Positions 12,780 to 18,411 of a DNA stretch of 18,411 nt are shown here, in pieces (the first letter of the stretch is position 1; each line of letters opens with the position of its first letter). The DNA is from an uncultured Bacilli bacterium (lineage in GTDB: Bacteria; Bacillota_I; Bacilli_A; RF39; UBA660). The position numbers were made by a program, and so were the translations under genes. Below the pieces are notes generated by a model. That model was not told where the DNA came from. It worked only from the letters and a program-made list of their open reading frames with translations, and searched no databases. The stretch lies in the NCBI GenBank assembly GCA_947632255.1, contig CANROL010000006.1, positions 1 to 18,411 of the forward strand, read 5' to 3'.

Positions 12780-12780
12780 A

Positions 12781-13080
12781 ATGATTAAAATTAAAGTAAA
12801 TAATAAACAAATTGTTATTACTGGTCATGCTAATTATGAAGAGTATGGCAAAGATATAGTTTGTGCTAGTGTTTCGGCAATTGTCATAACTAGTATAAAT
12901 GCTAGTCTTAGAATAGATGAAGAATTTTTAACTTATCAAGAAGAAAAAGATAAATTAATAATCAATATTCTAGGTAATAATAAAGATGCTTTATTAGTTA
13001 TCGAAAATATGATAGCAATGCTAAAGGAATTAGCAATAACTTATAAAAAAAATATTAAAATAGAGGAGGAAAGACCATGA
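12781..13080 (+). CDS. prp: Ribosomal-processing cysteine protease Prp (YsxB)
   Basis: Prp removes the N-terminal extension of ribosomal protein L27 in Bacillota that lack the short bacterial form. The 99-residue product carries GHANYEEYGKDIVCASVSAI, with the catalytic His16 (GHA) and Cys28 (VCASVSA). ATG 12781 is preferred over in-frame upstream TTG codons inside rplU because it gives the family's usual start (MIKIKV). The gene lies between rplU and rpmA as in Staphylococcus and Bacillus, and its stop overlaps the rpmA ATG (ATGA). The presence of its substrate sequence on the next gene confirms the role. Confidence 0.95.
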   Translation: MIKIKVNNKQIVITGHANYEEYGKDIVCASVSAIVITSINASLRIDEEFLTYQEEKDKLIINILGNNKDALLVIENMIAMLKELAITYKKNIKIEEERP

Positions 13081-13361
13081 AATTTATGAAATTAAATATT
13101 CAATTATTTGCGCACGTTAAAGCTCAAGGTTCAACTCAAAATGGTCGTGATTCAAGAGGCCGTAGACTTGGAGCAAAAGCTAGTGATGGCGAAGTTGTAA
13201 CAGCCGGTTCTATTCTATATCGTCAAAGAGGAACAAAGATTTTTCCTGGAACTAATGTAGGGATGGGCAAAGATCATACTTTATTTGCTAAAATAAATGG
13301 TACTGTTCGTTTTGAAAGATTAGGCCGGGATAAAAAGAAAGTAAGCGTTTACGAAGCATAG
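13077..13361 (+). CDS. rpmA: 50S ribosomal protein L27 with Prp-cleaved extension
   Basis: L27 reaches with its N-terminus toward the peptidyl transferase centre. The 94-residue product begins MKFMKLNIQLFA then HVKAQGSTQNGRDSRGRRLG; the mature core follows with YRQRGTKIFPGTNVGMGKDHTLFA and VSVYEA at the end. KLNIQLFA matches the Prp recognition motif, so cleavage is expected after Ala12, leaving His13 as first residue. Translation starts at ATG 13077 with SD GAGGAAAG seven bases upstream; ATG 13086 would still retain the cleavage motif. The gene ends the rplU operon, and the spo0B-obg pair that follows in Bacillus is absent. Confidence 0.98.
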   Translation: MKFMKLNIQLFAHVKAQGSTQNGRDSRGRRLGAKASDGEVVTAGSILYRQRGTKIFPGTNVGMGKDHTLFAKINGTVRFERLGRDKKKVSVYEA

Positions 13362-13397
13362 TAAATGCTTTTTAAATCTCTGGTGGGGGAATACATA

Positions 13398-14354
13398 ATG
13401 AAATTAACAATAAAAGATTCTGTAATTAGCATAGGAATAATAGGTTCAATGTTAATAACCTTTTATTTGGCTTTAGAACCAGATAAATTACCTAAAATAA
13501 AAGATGAAATAATTAAAAATAAACAAATAGAAATACCTGAAGAGGAAGTATATGCCTTAGAAAATATTTATGTTTTTGATATGAAGTATCAAGAAGGATT
13601 AGTTAAATTTGAAGGGGTTAATCCAGATAATAGAAGATACTTTATTATGAATGAAATAAATGATATAAATTATATTGCTTTTAAAGATATTTTAAATATT
13701 AATTCTTATGGTTTTATTAATATCGAAAGAGATTATCTAAATAAAACTATTATTGAAGGTAGTAGTTATATGCGAGAAAATCTTTTTACGAAATTTATAA
13801 ATATAGATGGGATTATATCTTTAAAAGATTTTTTAAGAAATCATAATTTAGATAATTATATTTTTGATAGTTATACTAAAGATAATCTAGCATATTTATT
13901 AACTCTTATTAATGATGTGGAACAAGAAAAGATTAACATTAATGATATTTTAGTAGCTAGTACTAAATATGCCACTAATTATAATTTAGATAAAAAATTG
14001 TTTTTTATGACATTAAAAAATACTTCATTATTAGATGAAGAATTAATTAAAATAAGTAATGATCGATTTAAACGCGTAGTAAATAATTATATGATGGCAG
14101 ATTTATTAGATAATAGTTATAAAATTATTTTAACAAAAGATGAAGATAGAAGACTTATAACTGTTTTTCCTAAAAATTCTACTAAATATGAGACAGCATC
14201 ATTAAATACTGGTTTAATTTTAAAAGATTTAAAAACTTTTTTAGAAGAATTAAATTTAAATGATTTAATAAAAGAAGAATATACTAAAGAAGAATTAAAT
14301 GATATTTATGAATATGTTATTAATTTAGATAATTTAACAAGAGTGAGGAAATAA
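13398..14354 (+). CDS. Membrane-anchored protein, unknown function
   Basis: I do not recognise this protein. ATG 13398 gives 318 residues and sits nine bases after SD GGTGGGGG, which is better placed than ATG 13365 eleven codons earlier. One hydrophobic segment (about residues 9-25, VISIGIIGSMLITFYLAL) precedes a Pro/Lys/Glu stretch (EPDKLPKIKDEIIKN). A large charged, mostly helical domain of about 270 residues follows, likely outside the membrane. No cysteines and no catalytic motif are apparent. The gene lies between rpmA and two prepilin-like genes and is followed by its own terminator, so it is probably read from the rplU operon or a weak upstream promoter. Confidence 0.8.
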   Translation: MKLTIKDSVISIGIIGSMLITFYLALEPDKLPKIKDEIIKNKQIEIPEEEVYALENIYVFDMKYQEGLVKFEGVNPDNRRYFIMNEINDINYIAFKDILNINSYGFINIERDYLNKTIIEGSSYMRENLFTKFINIDGIISLKDFLRNHNLDNYIFDSYTKDNLAYLLTLINDVEQEKININDILVASTKYATNYNLDKKLFFMTLKNTSLLDEELIKISNDRFKRVVNNYMMADLLDNSYKIILTKDEDRRLITVFPKNSTKYETASLNTGLILKDLKTFLEELNLNDLIKEEYTKEELNDIYEYVINLDNLTRVRK

Positions 14355-14355
14355 G

Positions 14356-14381
14356 AAACTTTAGGGATATAAAGTTTTTTT
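14356..14381 (+). terminator. Intrinsic terminator after gene at 13398
   Basis: AAACTTTA (14356-14363) pairs with TAAAGTTT (14370-14377) around a 6-nt loop. The T-tract runs to 14381, directly after the stop codon. Confidence 0.8.
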
Positions 14382-14382
14382 A

Positions 14383-14411
14383 TTGCAACTATTTTGTTTT
14401 TAGTTTATAAT
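14383..14411 (+). promoter_or_regulatory. SigA promoter of prepilin pair
   Basis: TTGCAA (14383-14388), a 17-bp spacer and TATAAT (14406-14411), about 20 bp before the first prepilin-like gene and immediately after the preceding terminator. Confidence 0.7.
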
Positions 14412-14431
14412 TTAGTTAATAGGGTGATATG

Positions 14432-14872
14432 ATGAAGCGTGGTTTTGCTTTACTAGAAACAATGATTGTTATTACTTTTATTTTAGTTTCTTTGCTTTTA
14501 TTATATAAATCAGTAAATAATATGTATAAAAATACCCATAATAATCTTATTTATGATGATGCTTCTAATATATATAAAACATATTATTTAAAAGAATATT
14601 TAAGTTTAAATAATAATTTAGAAAGTAATTATCAAGAAATTACTTGTGATAATTTAAATATTAGTAATTGTGATAGTTTATTTCAAACTTTAAATTTAAA
14701 TAAAATATATATAGTAAATGTTAATAATAAAGATATTAAGAATGAAGCTTTAAAAGAATATTTAAAGTCTTTAAATAATAAAGATATAGAATATCGTTTT
14801 ATTGGGGAATATTTAGTTAATAATACTTATTCATATGCTAGTTTAGGTATTACGAGGTGGAATAATGAATAA
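14432..14872 (+). CDS. Type IV prepilin-like protein 1
   Basis: The 146-residue product starts MKRGFALLETMIVITFILVS, a class III (prepilin) signal. A short basic leader ends in Gly, cleavage is predicted before Phe5, and mature Glu at position 5 is followed by one hydrophobic helix. The remainder is a small polar domain with two cysteines (TCDNLNISNCD) that could form a disulfide. ComG-type minor pseudopilins have this design, and exact assignment (ComGD/GE/GF) is not possible. ATG 14432 is preferred because SD GGTG is five bases upstream; ATG 14429 adds one Met. It overlaps the next prepilin by 8 bp. A prepilin peptidase and assembly ATPase are not in the window. Confidence 0.8.
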   Translation: MKRGFALLETMIVITFILVSLLLLYKSVNNMYKNTHNNLIYDDASNIYKTYYLKEYLSLNNNLESNYQEITCDNLNISNCDSLFQTLNLNKIYIVNVNNKDIKNEALKEYLKSLNNKDIEYRFIGEYLVNNTYSYASLGITRWNNE

Positions 14873-15377
14873 AAGGGGTGTAACTATTTTAGAACTATTA
14901 ATAAGTATAACACTTATTTCAATTGTAACTTTATTATTATTAAGAGTTATTATGTCTTTAGGAAAAATTAATAATGATGATACTTATGCTAGTAGTGATG
15001 AAATAAATAGAACAACTATTATAAAAACAATAGAACATGATTTTTTAGATTTAAAATTAAATGGTTTAAAGATTAATAAAAATAAAGATCAAACAATTAT
15101 TAATTGGCAATATGAAAATGAAAATAAAGAATTAATTATTAAAAAACAAGAATTAGTTTATGATGATAATGTTTATCAGTTAAAAAGTAATAATGCTAGT
15201 TATGATATTTGTCCTAAGATAACTTATTTAGATTTAGATGATGATTATTATTTAATAAAAATAGAAATTGCAGTATTAATTGATAATAAAAATACTACTT
15301 TAAATGATGATATAGTTCTTACTTATTTAGGCTTAAAAAAGATAAATAATAGTTATCAAATTACAAATGTTTGTTAA
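14865..15377 (+). CDS. Type IV prepilin-like protein 2
   Basis: The 170-residue product starts MNKRGVTILELLISITLISI, a textbook prepilin N-terminus with predicted cleavage after Gly5, mature Glu at position 5 and a hydrophobic helix to about residue 30. The C-terminal domain is strand-rich (TIINWQYENENKELIIKK, then YYLIKIEIAVLID), and two Cys flank it (DICPK and terminal NVC). This resembles minor pseudopilins of the ComGF/GspJ type, though the subfamily is not certain. It overlaps the upstream prepilin gene by 8 bp, so the two are co-translated. Its stop overlaps the convergent ylbJ stop by 4 bp. Confidence 0.82.
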   Translation: MNKRGVTILELLISITLISIVTLLLLRVIMSLGKINNDDTYASSDEINRTTIIKTIEHDFLDLKLNGLKINKNKDQTIINWQYENENKELIIKKQELVYDDNVYQLKSNNASYDICPKITYLDLDDDYYLIKIEIAVLIDNKNTTLNDDIVLTYLGLKKINNSYQITNVC

Positions 15378-16294
15378 AAAATTAGTATTAATATAATACT
15401 TATTATTACTTGATAAAGACGGCCTAAAAAGAAGTTTTTAAATGATAGATTAGTATCTTCTAAGATAGCTTTTATTTGGGTATTAATACTTAAACCACCA
15501 AAAGAAATAATACTTATGGCTATTATTTCTTTTAATTTTAAAGCAATATCTAGAGTTTTTAACATATTTAAACCATTAGTTATTTCTAAAAAGCCTCCTA
15601 AAATAGTTTTAATTAAAGGGGATAGAGGAAATAGATTAGTTATAAGAAAGTTTAATAACATATAAAAAATAATTGTTCCAAGAATCATTAAGAGAGTATT
15701 AATACTTTTTTTAATACTATTAATTATTGTTTTAGGAATATTACTTTTAGTTAATGTTAGAGTATTAGAAGAGAAATTAGGTGCTTTATTTCTTAGAATA
15801 AAAGCTATAATAAAATTACTTAGATAATGAAAGAAAATTATTTTTATAACTACTTTAGAAGTAAAAAAACTAGATAACATTATAGTTAAAAATAAAGGAT
15901 TAGAAAAATAAGTAAAATATAGATAGTGATTAGCTTCATTTAAATTTAATTTATGGGTAGAGACTAAATTTTTAATTATATAAGCATTTGTTGGGGTACC
16001 ACTTATAAGACTCATAATTAAAACATAAGCGGCAAGACCACTGGTTTTAAATAATATTTTAAATGGTTTATTAAATAAATAATAAAAATAATAGGGAATA
16101 TTAAGGGTTATTAATAAATCATTAATAATAAACATAGGAAATAAAGAAGGAAAAACTTTTTTAAAGAAGAGATTTATGGCATCAATTATAACTGTTGTTA
16201 CAGTACTATTTTCTTTGAAGATTATAATAATACTTAAAAATAAAAATAAAGTAAATGTCAAATCTATTGTTTTTTCTTTCATACTAACCATCAT
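15374..16294 (-). CDS. ylbJ: Sporulation integral membrane protein YlbJ
   Basis: YlbJ is a Gate/nucleoside-recognition-type membrane protein required for the spore cortex in Bacillus. The 306-residue product has about eight membrane helices and the family blocks FFKKVFPSLFPMFIINDLLI, LIMSLISGTPTNAYIIKNLV, YFSNPLFLTIML and the late FLEITNGLNML. The start is uncertain: ATG 16294 has no good SD, and ATG 16282 (MKEKTIDL) is a reasonable alternative five codons in. In Bacillus ylbJ and ylbL are neighbours too; here they diverge across a short spacer containing a palindrome. In Bacillus its expression is mother-cell specific; I could not find a convincing SigE box in the spacer. Confidence 0.88.
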   Translation of the reverse strand: MMVSMKEKTIDLTFTLFLFLSIIIIFKENSTVTTVIIDAINLFFKKVFPSLFPMFIINDLLITLNIPYYFYYLFNKPFKILFKTSGLAAYVLIMSLISGTPTNAYIIKNLVSTHKLNLNEANHYLYFTYFSNPLFLTIMLSSFFTSKVVIKIIFFHYLSNFIIAFILRNKAPNFSSNTLTLTKSNIPKTIINSIKKSINTLLMILGTIIFYMLLNFLITNLFPLSPLIKTILGGFLEITNGLNMLKTLDIALKLKEIIAISIISFGGLSINTQIKAILEDTNLSFKNFFLGRLYQVIISIILILIF

Positions 16295-16298
16295 TTCA

Positions 16299-16307
16299 TG
16301 ATATAAT
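16299..16307 (+). promoter_or_regulatory. Extended -10 box for ylbL
   Basis: TGA-TATAAT (-10 at 16302-16307) is the best promoter-like element for ylbL. No convincing -35 is visible. The predicted start is near 16313-16315, inside the palindrome, giving a leader of about 12 nt. Confidence 0.45.
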
Positions 16308-16309
16308 TT

Positions 16310-16326
16310 ATTAGGTGATACCTAAT
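16310..16326. repeat. Perfect palindrome over ylbL SD and start
   Basis: ATTAGGT (16310-16316), GAT, ACCTAAT (16320-16326). The first arm and centre contain the SD (AGGTGAT), and the second arm ends in the first two bases of the ylbL ATG. It could be an operator or an SD-sequestering hairpin. Confidence 0.55.
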
Positions 16327-17332
16327 GTTTAATAATATATATGAAAAAATAAAAAAGTTTATTAAAGAAAACTATAAAAGTATTATTGTTATAATATTAA
16401 TATATTTATTATTTGTAGTAGAATTACCATATTCTATTTATACTCCAGGTGGGGCAGTTAATTTAAATGAACGAATTAAAGTAGAAGATGCATATGATGT
16501 AGATGGCTCTTTTAATATGGCTTATGTATCTATGGTTCGCGGTTCAATTCCTTTTTTATTGATGGCTAAAATAATTCCCGATTGGGATATTGTAAATAAA
16601 GATGATATTACTATTCCTGGGGAAAATATGGATGAAATGATGGCTAGAGAACGACTTTATTTAAAAGAATCACAAGATGCCGCGGTTATTAATGCTTATA
16701 AAATGGCTAATAAAGATATTGAAATAACTAAAGTAAATAATCATGTTGGTTATATTGCCGAGGAAGCTAAAACTAATTTAAAAATTGGGGATATTATTTT
16801 AGAAGTAAATGGGGAAGAAATAAGTTCTCTTACAGATTTACAACAAGTAATTGGAGCATTAAATAAAAATGAAAAAGTAAATATTAAAGTTTTAAGAAAT
16901 AATAAAAATAAAGAATGCTATGCTACAACATATGAAACAGATGATGGGATAAAAATTGGAGTAAGTTTAATTAATACTTATGAATATGAAGAAAGTCCTC
17001 AAGTTACTTTAAAAGCTAAAGCTAGTGAAATGGGGAGCAGTGGTGGTTTAATGATGAGCCTTACTGTATATAATCAATTAGTAGATGAAGATATAACTAA
17101 AGGTAAAAAAATTGTGGGAACTGGAACAATTGATATTGATGGTAATGTTGGAGAAATTGGGGGAGTTAAGTATAAATTAATCGGGGCGGTTAATAAAAAA
17201 GCTGATGTTTTTATTTGTCCTTGGGAAAATTATGAAGAAGCTTTAGAAGTAGCTAAAGAACATAATTTTAAAATTAAAATTATATATGCTAAAACTTTTA
17301 ATGAAGCTTTAGAAAAATTAGAAGAAATATAA
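16325..17332 (+). CDS. ylbL: PDZ-Lon-type membrane serine protease YlbL
   Basis: YlbL is a membrane-anchored protease with a PDZ domain and the Lon S16 catalytic domain, facing outside the membrane. The 335-residue product has one N-terminal helix (about 19-36) followed by YTPGGAVNLNERI, a PDZ domain (about 135-205, with NLKIGDIILEVNGEEISSL) and the S16 domain (about 215-335). The catalytic pair is visible: Ser239 in MGSSGGLMMSL and Lys282 in VGEIGGVKYKLIGA. The length is normal. In B. subtilis YlbL contributes to turnover of a DNA-damage cell division inhibitor. It starts at ATG, five bases after AGGTGAT, within a palindrome. Confidence 0.95.
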   Translation: MFNNIYEKIKKFIKENYKSIIVIILIYLLFVVELPYSIYTPGGAVNLNERIKVEDAYDVDGSFNMAYVSMVRGSIPFLLMAKIIPDWDIVNKDDITIPGENMDEMMARERLYLKESQDAAVINAYKMANKDIEITKVNNHVGYIAEEAKTNLKIGDIILEVNGEEISSLTDLQQVIGALNKNEKVNIKVLRNNKNKECYATTYETDDGIKIGVSLINTYEYEESPQVTLKAKASEMGSSGGLMMSLTVYNQLVDEDITKGKKIVGTGTIDIDGNVGEIGGVKYKLIGAVNKKADVFICPWENYEEALEVAKEHNFKIKIIYAKTFNEALEKLEEI

Positions 17333-17361
17333 TTGTTTTTAAATAATTTTTGTTATATAAT
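17333..17361 (+). promoter_or_regulatory. SigA-type promoter of gene at 17392
   Basis: TTGTTT (17333-17338), a 17-bp spacer and TATAAT (17356-17361). It is similar in -35 to the peptide-gene promoters at 5642 and 6028. Confidence 0.6.
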
Positions 17362-17391
17362 ATAAGTCCTTCTTAGAAAGAGGTGTTTTAA

Positions 17392-18279
17392 TTGAGAAGT
17401 AGTGAAGAAATATTTACTTTATTAAAAAAAACCTTTTATGAAAGAAAATATCTTATAACTTTAGAATTAATAAGAGAATATCTTCTTTCTAAAGATTGTC
17501 GTATAACAGGCACTTTAGAATTAATTAGAGCAGTTTCTTTAATTAAATTAAATAAAGAAGAAGGATATAGATATTTAGAAAAAGTTAAAAATATAAGTAA
17601 TATTTATGTAGGTAAAACTTTATATTGGCATGGATTATATGATTTAGCTGTTAAATATTTTGAAGAAGAATTATTTAATAATTATAATAGATTTACTAGT
17701 TGTTATTTTTTAGGAAAGATATACTTATATAAAGGTGATTATAATCAAGCTTTATTTTATTTTAAAGAAAGTTGGGATTTAACAGATGATGAGGGAAGAA
17801 AACTTTATTTAAAAAAAATAATTGATGATTTAGAAGATTATTTTGCAATAGGTAAATTTATTAAAATAAGTTATGAAGTATTTAAAAAAGAAAATATAAT
17901 AACTAATAAATATATGGTATATGTTAAAAAAAGCTCATTATTAAATACAACAATACCTTATTTAATATATAAAATAGATAAGGAAGATGCTTGGGGTTTT
18001 CCTTTAATTAATAGATATATAGAAACTCATTTATTAAATAAGAATAAAAATTCAGGGGGATATTATAAATATGTAAGTGCTTCGATAAGTAAATTTAAAT
18101 TAGATGATATTGATAGTGTAATATCTAAAGTAGATGATGATGAATTTAGATTAATATTAAATGATTTATATAATTATTATTTGGAACATCAAGTTGTTTT
18201 AAAAAAATATAAAAGGGAATATAATGATATTTATCAAGAATTTTTAAGGGATAAAAATAGTTTAGTGTTAAAAAAATAA
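17392..18279 (+). CDS. TPR-like protein with uncharacterised C-terminal domain
   Basis: The 295-residue cytoplasmic protein starts at TTG with SD AGAGGTG. The first half is helical repeat sequence: YWHGLYDLAVKYFEEELF and CYFLGKIYLYKGDYNQALFYFKESWDLT (about residues 78-130) fit tetratricopeptide units, which bind partner peptides. The second half (about 165-295) changes character. A strand-rich stretch (MVYVKKSSLLNTTIPYLIYKIDKEDAWGFPLIN) is followed by GGYYKYVSASISKFKLDDIDSVISKVDDDEFRLI and a helical end. The strand part faintly resembles the PemK/MazF beta-barrel pattern, but without a nuclease signature I can rely on; this is a guess. It has its own promoter and no linked partner. Confidence 0.75.
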   Translation: MRSSEEIFTLLKKTFYERKYLITLELIREYLLSKDCRITGTLELIRAVSLIKLNKEEGYRYLEKVKNISNIYVGKTLYWHGLYDLAVKYFEEELFNNYNRFTSCYFLGKIYLYKGDYNQALFYFKESWDLTDDEGRKLYLKKIIDDLEDYFAIGKFIKISYEVFKKENIITNKYMVYVKKSSLLNTTIPYLIYKIDKEDAWGFPLINRYIETHLLNKNKNSGGYYKYVSASISKFKLDDIDSVISKVDDDEFRLILNDLYNYYLEHQVVLKKYKREYNDIYQEFLRDKNSLVLKK

Positions 18280-18300
18280 TAAAAATTGATAAAAATAAGC

Positions 18301-18329
18301 TTGCAAGTCATATCATAATATGATATTAT
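18301..18329 (+). promoter_or_regulatory. SigA-type promoter of tRNA gene
   Basis: TTGCAA (18301-18306), a 17-bp spacer and TATTAT (18324-18329) preceded by TGA, an extended -10, lie 12 bp before the tRNA. A perfect palindrome, ATATCAT-AAT-ATGATAT (18310-18326), fills the spacer. Confidence 0.6.
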
Positions 18330-18341
18330 TATAAAGCAAGT

Positions 18342-18411
18342 GGACCTCTAGCTCAGTTGGTTAGAGCATCCGGCTCATAACCGGGCGGTCGTAGGTTCGA
18401 GTCCTACGAGG
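18342..18411 (+). tRNA. tRNA with CAT anticodon, 3' end truncated
   Basis: The cloverleaf reads clearly: acceptor GGACCTC (18342-18348), D arm GCTC/GAGC, anticodon stem TCCGG/CCGGG with loop CTCATAA (anticodon CAT at 18376-18378), variable CGGTC, T arm GTAGG/CCTAC with TTCGAGT loop. Four bases of the 3' acceptor strand (GAGG) are present before the window ends. The G1 start excludes initiator tRNA. The overall sequence recalls the Bacillus lysidine-modified tRNA-Ile2, but elongator tRNA-Met cannot be excluded without comparison. Confidence 0.93.

Noticed and set aside
12760..12780. TTG start for prp inside rplU
   Set aside because: ATG 12781 gives the family's normal N-terminus; the upstream codons are the rplU C-terminus in another frame.
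8152..13080. TGA read as tryptophan
   Set aside because: Three ATGA start-stop overlaps (8152, 9822, 13077) and the normal ends of spmA, mreC and prp require TGA as stop; Trp is encoded by TGG throughout.
13365..13397. ATG 13365 as the start of the gene after rpmA
   Set aside because: It has no SD, whereas ATG 13398 follows GGTGGGGG and places the hydrophobic helix at the N-terminus.

Overview
The window is a strongly AT-rich chromosomal segment from a Gram-positive, spore-gene-bearing member of the Bacillota. It is most like an uncultured Bacilli/Erysipelotrichia-type gut lineage, but lineage is inferred only from gene content and base composition. TGA is a stop codon here: the ATGA overlaps at 8152, 9822 and 13077 only make sense if it is, so this is not a Mollicute-type code. 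Leaderless, weak or TTG/GTG/ATT starts preceded by GGTGA-type Shine-Dalgarno (SD) sites are common.

Layout. (1) 1-3491: the end of lspA, then rluD/ylyB (with a convergent small membrane gene), a GluP/YqgP-type rhomboid protease and an RsuA/RluB pseudouridine synthase. (2) 3498-5621: a membrane-anchored PTS EIIB-like domain lacking its cysteine (minus strand), an unrecognised membrane-anchored protein and a lipoprotein with a SigG-like promoter. (3) 5640-6372: two tandem copies of a ~345-bp unit. Each copy encodes a 30-residue hydrophobic peptide, an oppositely directed antisense RNA with its own extended -10 promoter and terminator, and a 14-nt inverted repeat joining the two ends of the peptide mRNA. 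I read this as a duplicated type I toxin-antitoxin locus. (4) 6501-8670: a D-Ala-D-Ala carboxypeptidase (DacB/DacF type) whose signal peptide is recovered only from an ATT start, followed by spmA and spmB. (5) 8735-11607: a SPOR-like (SpoIIB-position) protein, mreC, mreD, spoIVFA and spoIVFB, a compact version of the Bacillus spoIIB-mreBCD-minCD-spoIVFAB locus without mreB and minCD. (6) 11664-12335: a Fic-fold protein lacking the motif histidine, inserted between spoIVFB and rplU. (7) 12352-13361: an L21 leader region, rplU, the protease gene prp (ysxB) and rpmA, with the Prp-cleavable N-terminal extension on L27. (8) 13398-15377: an unrecognised membrane-anchored protein and two prepilin-like proteins. 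(9) 15374-18411: ylbJ (minus), ylbL (PDZ-Lon protease), a TPR-like protein and a truncated CAT-anticodon tRNA.

Functionally, the region combines envelope and elongation genes (lspA, mreCD, dac), ribosome maturation (rluD, rluB, rplU-prp-rpmA) and sporulation genes (dac-spmAB, spoIVFAB, ylbJ, a SpoIIB-like protein). The strongest candidate for something undescribed is the tandem antisense-regulated peptide locus at 5640-6372. The ATT-initiated Dac gene next to it is the second.
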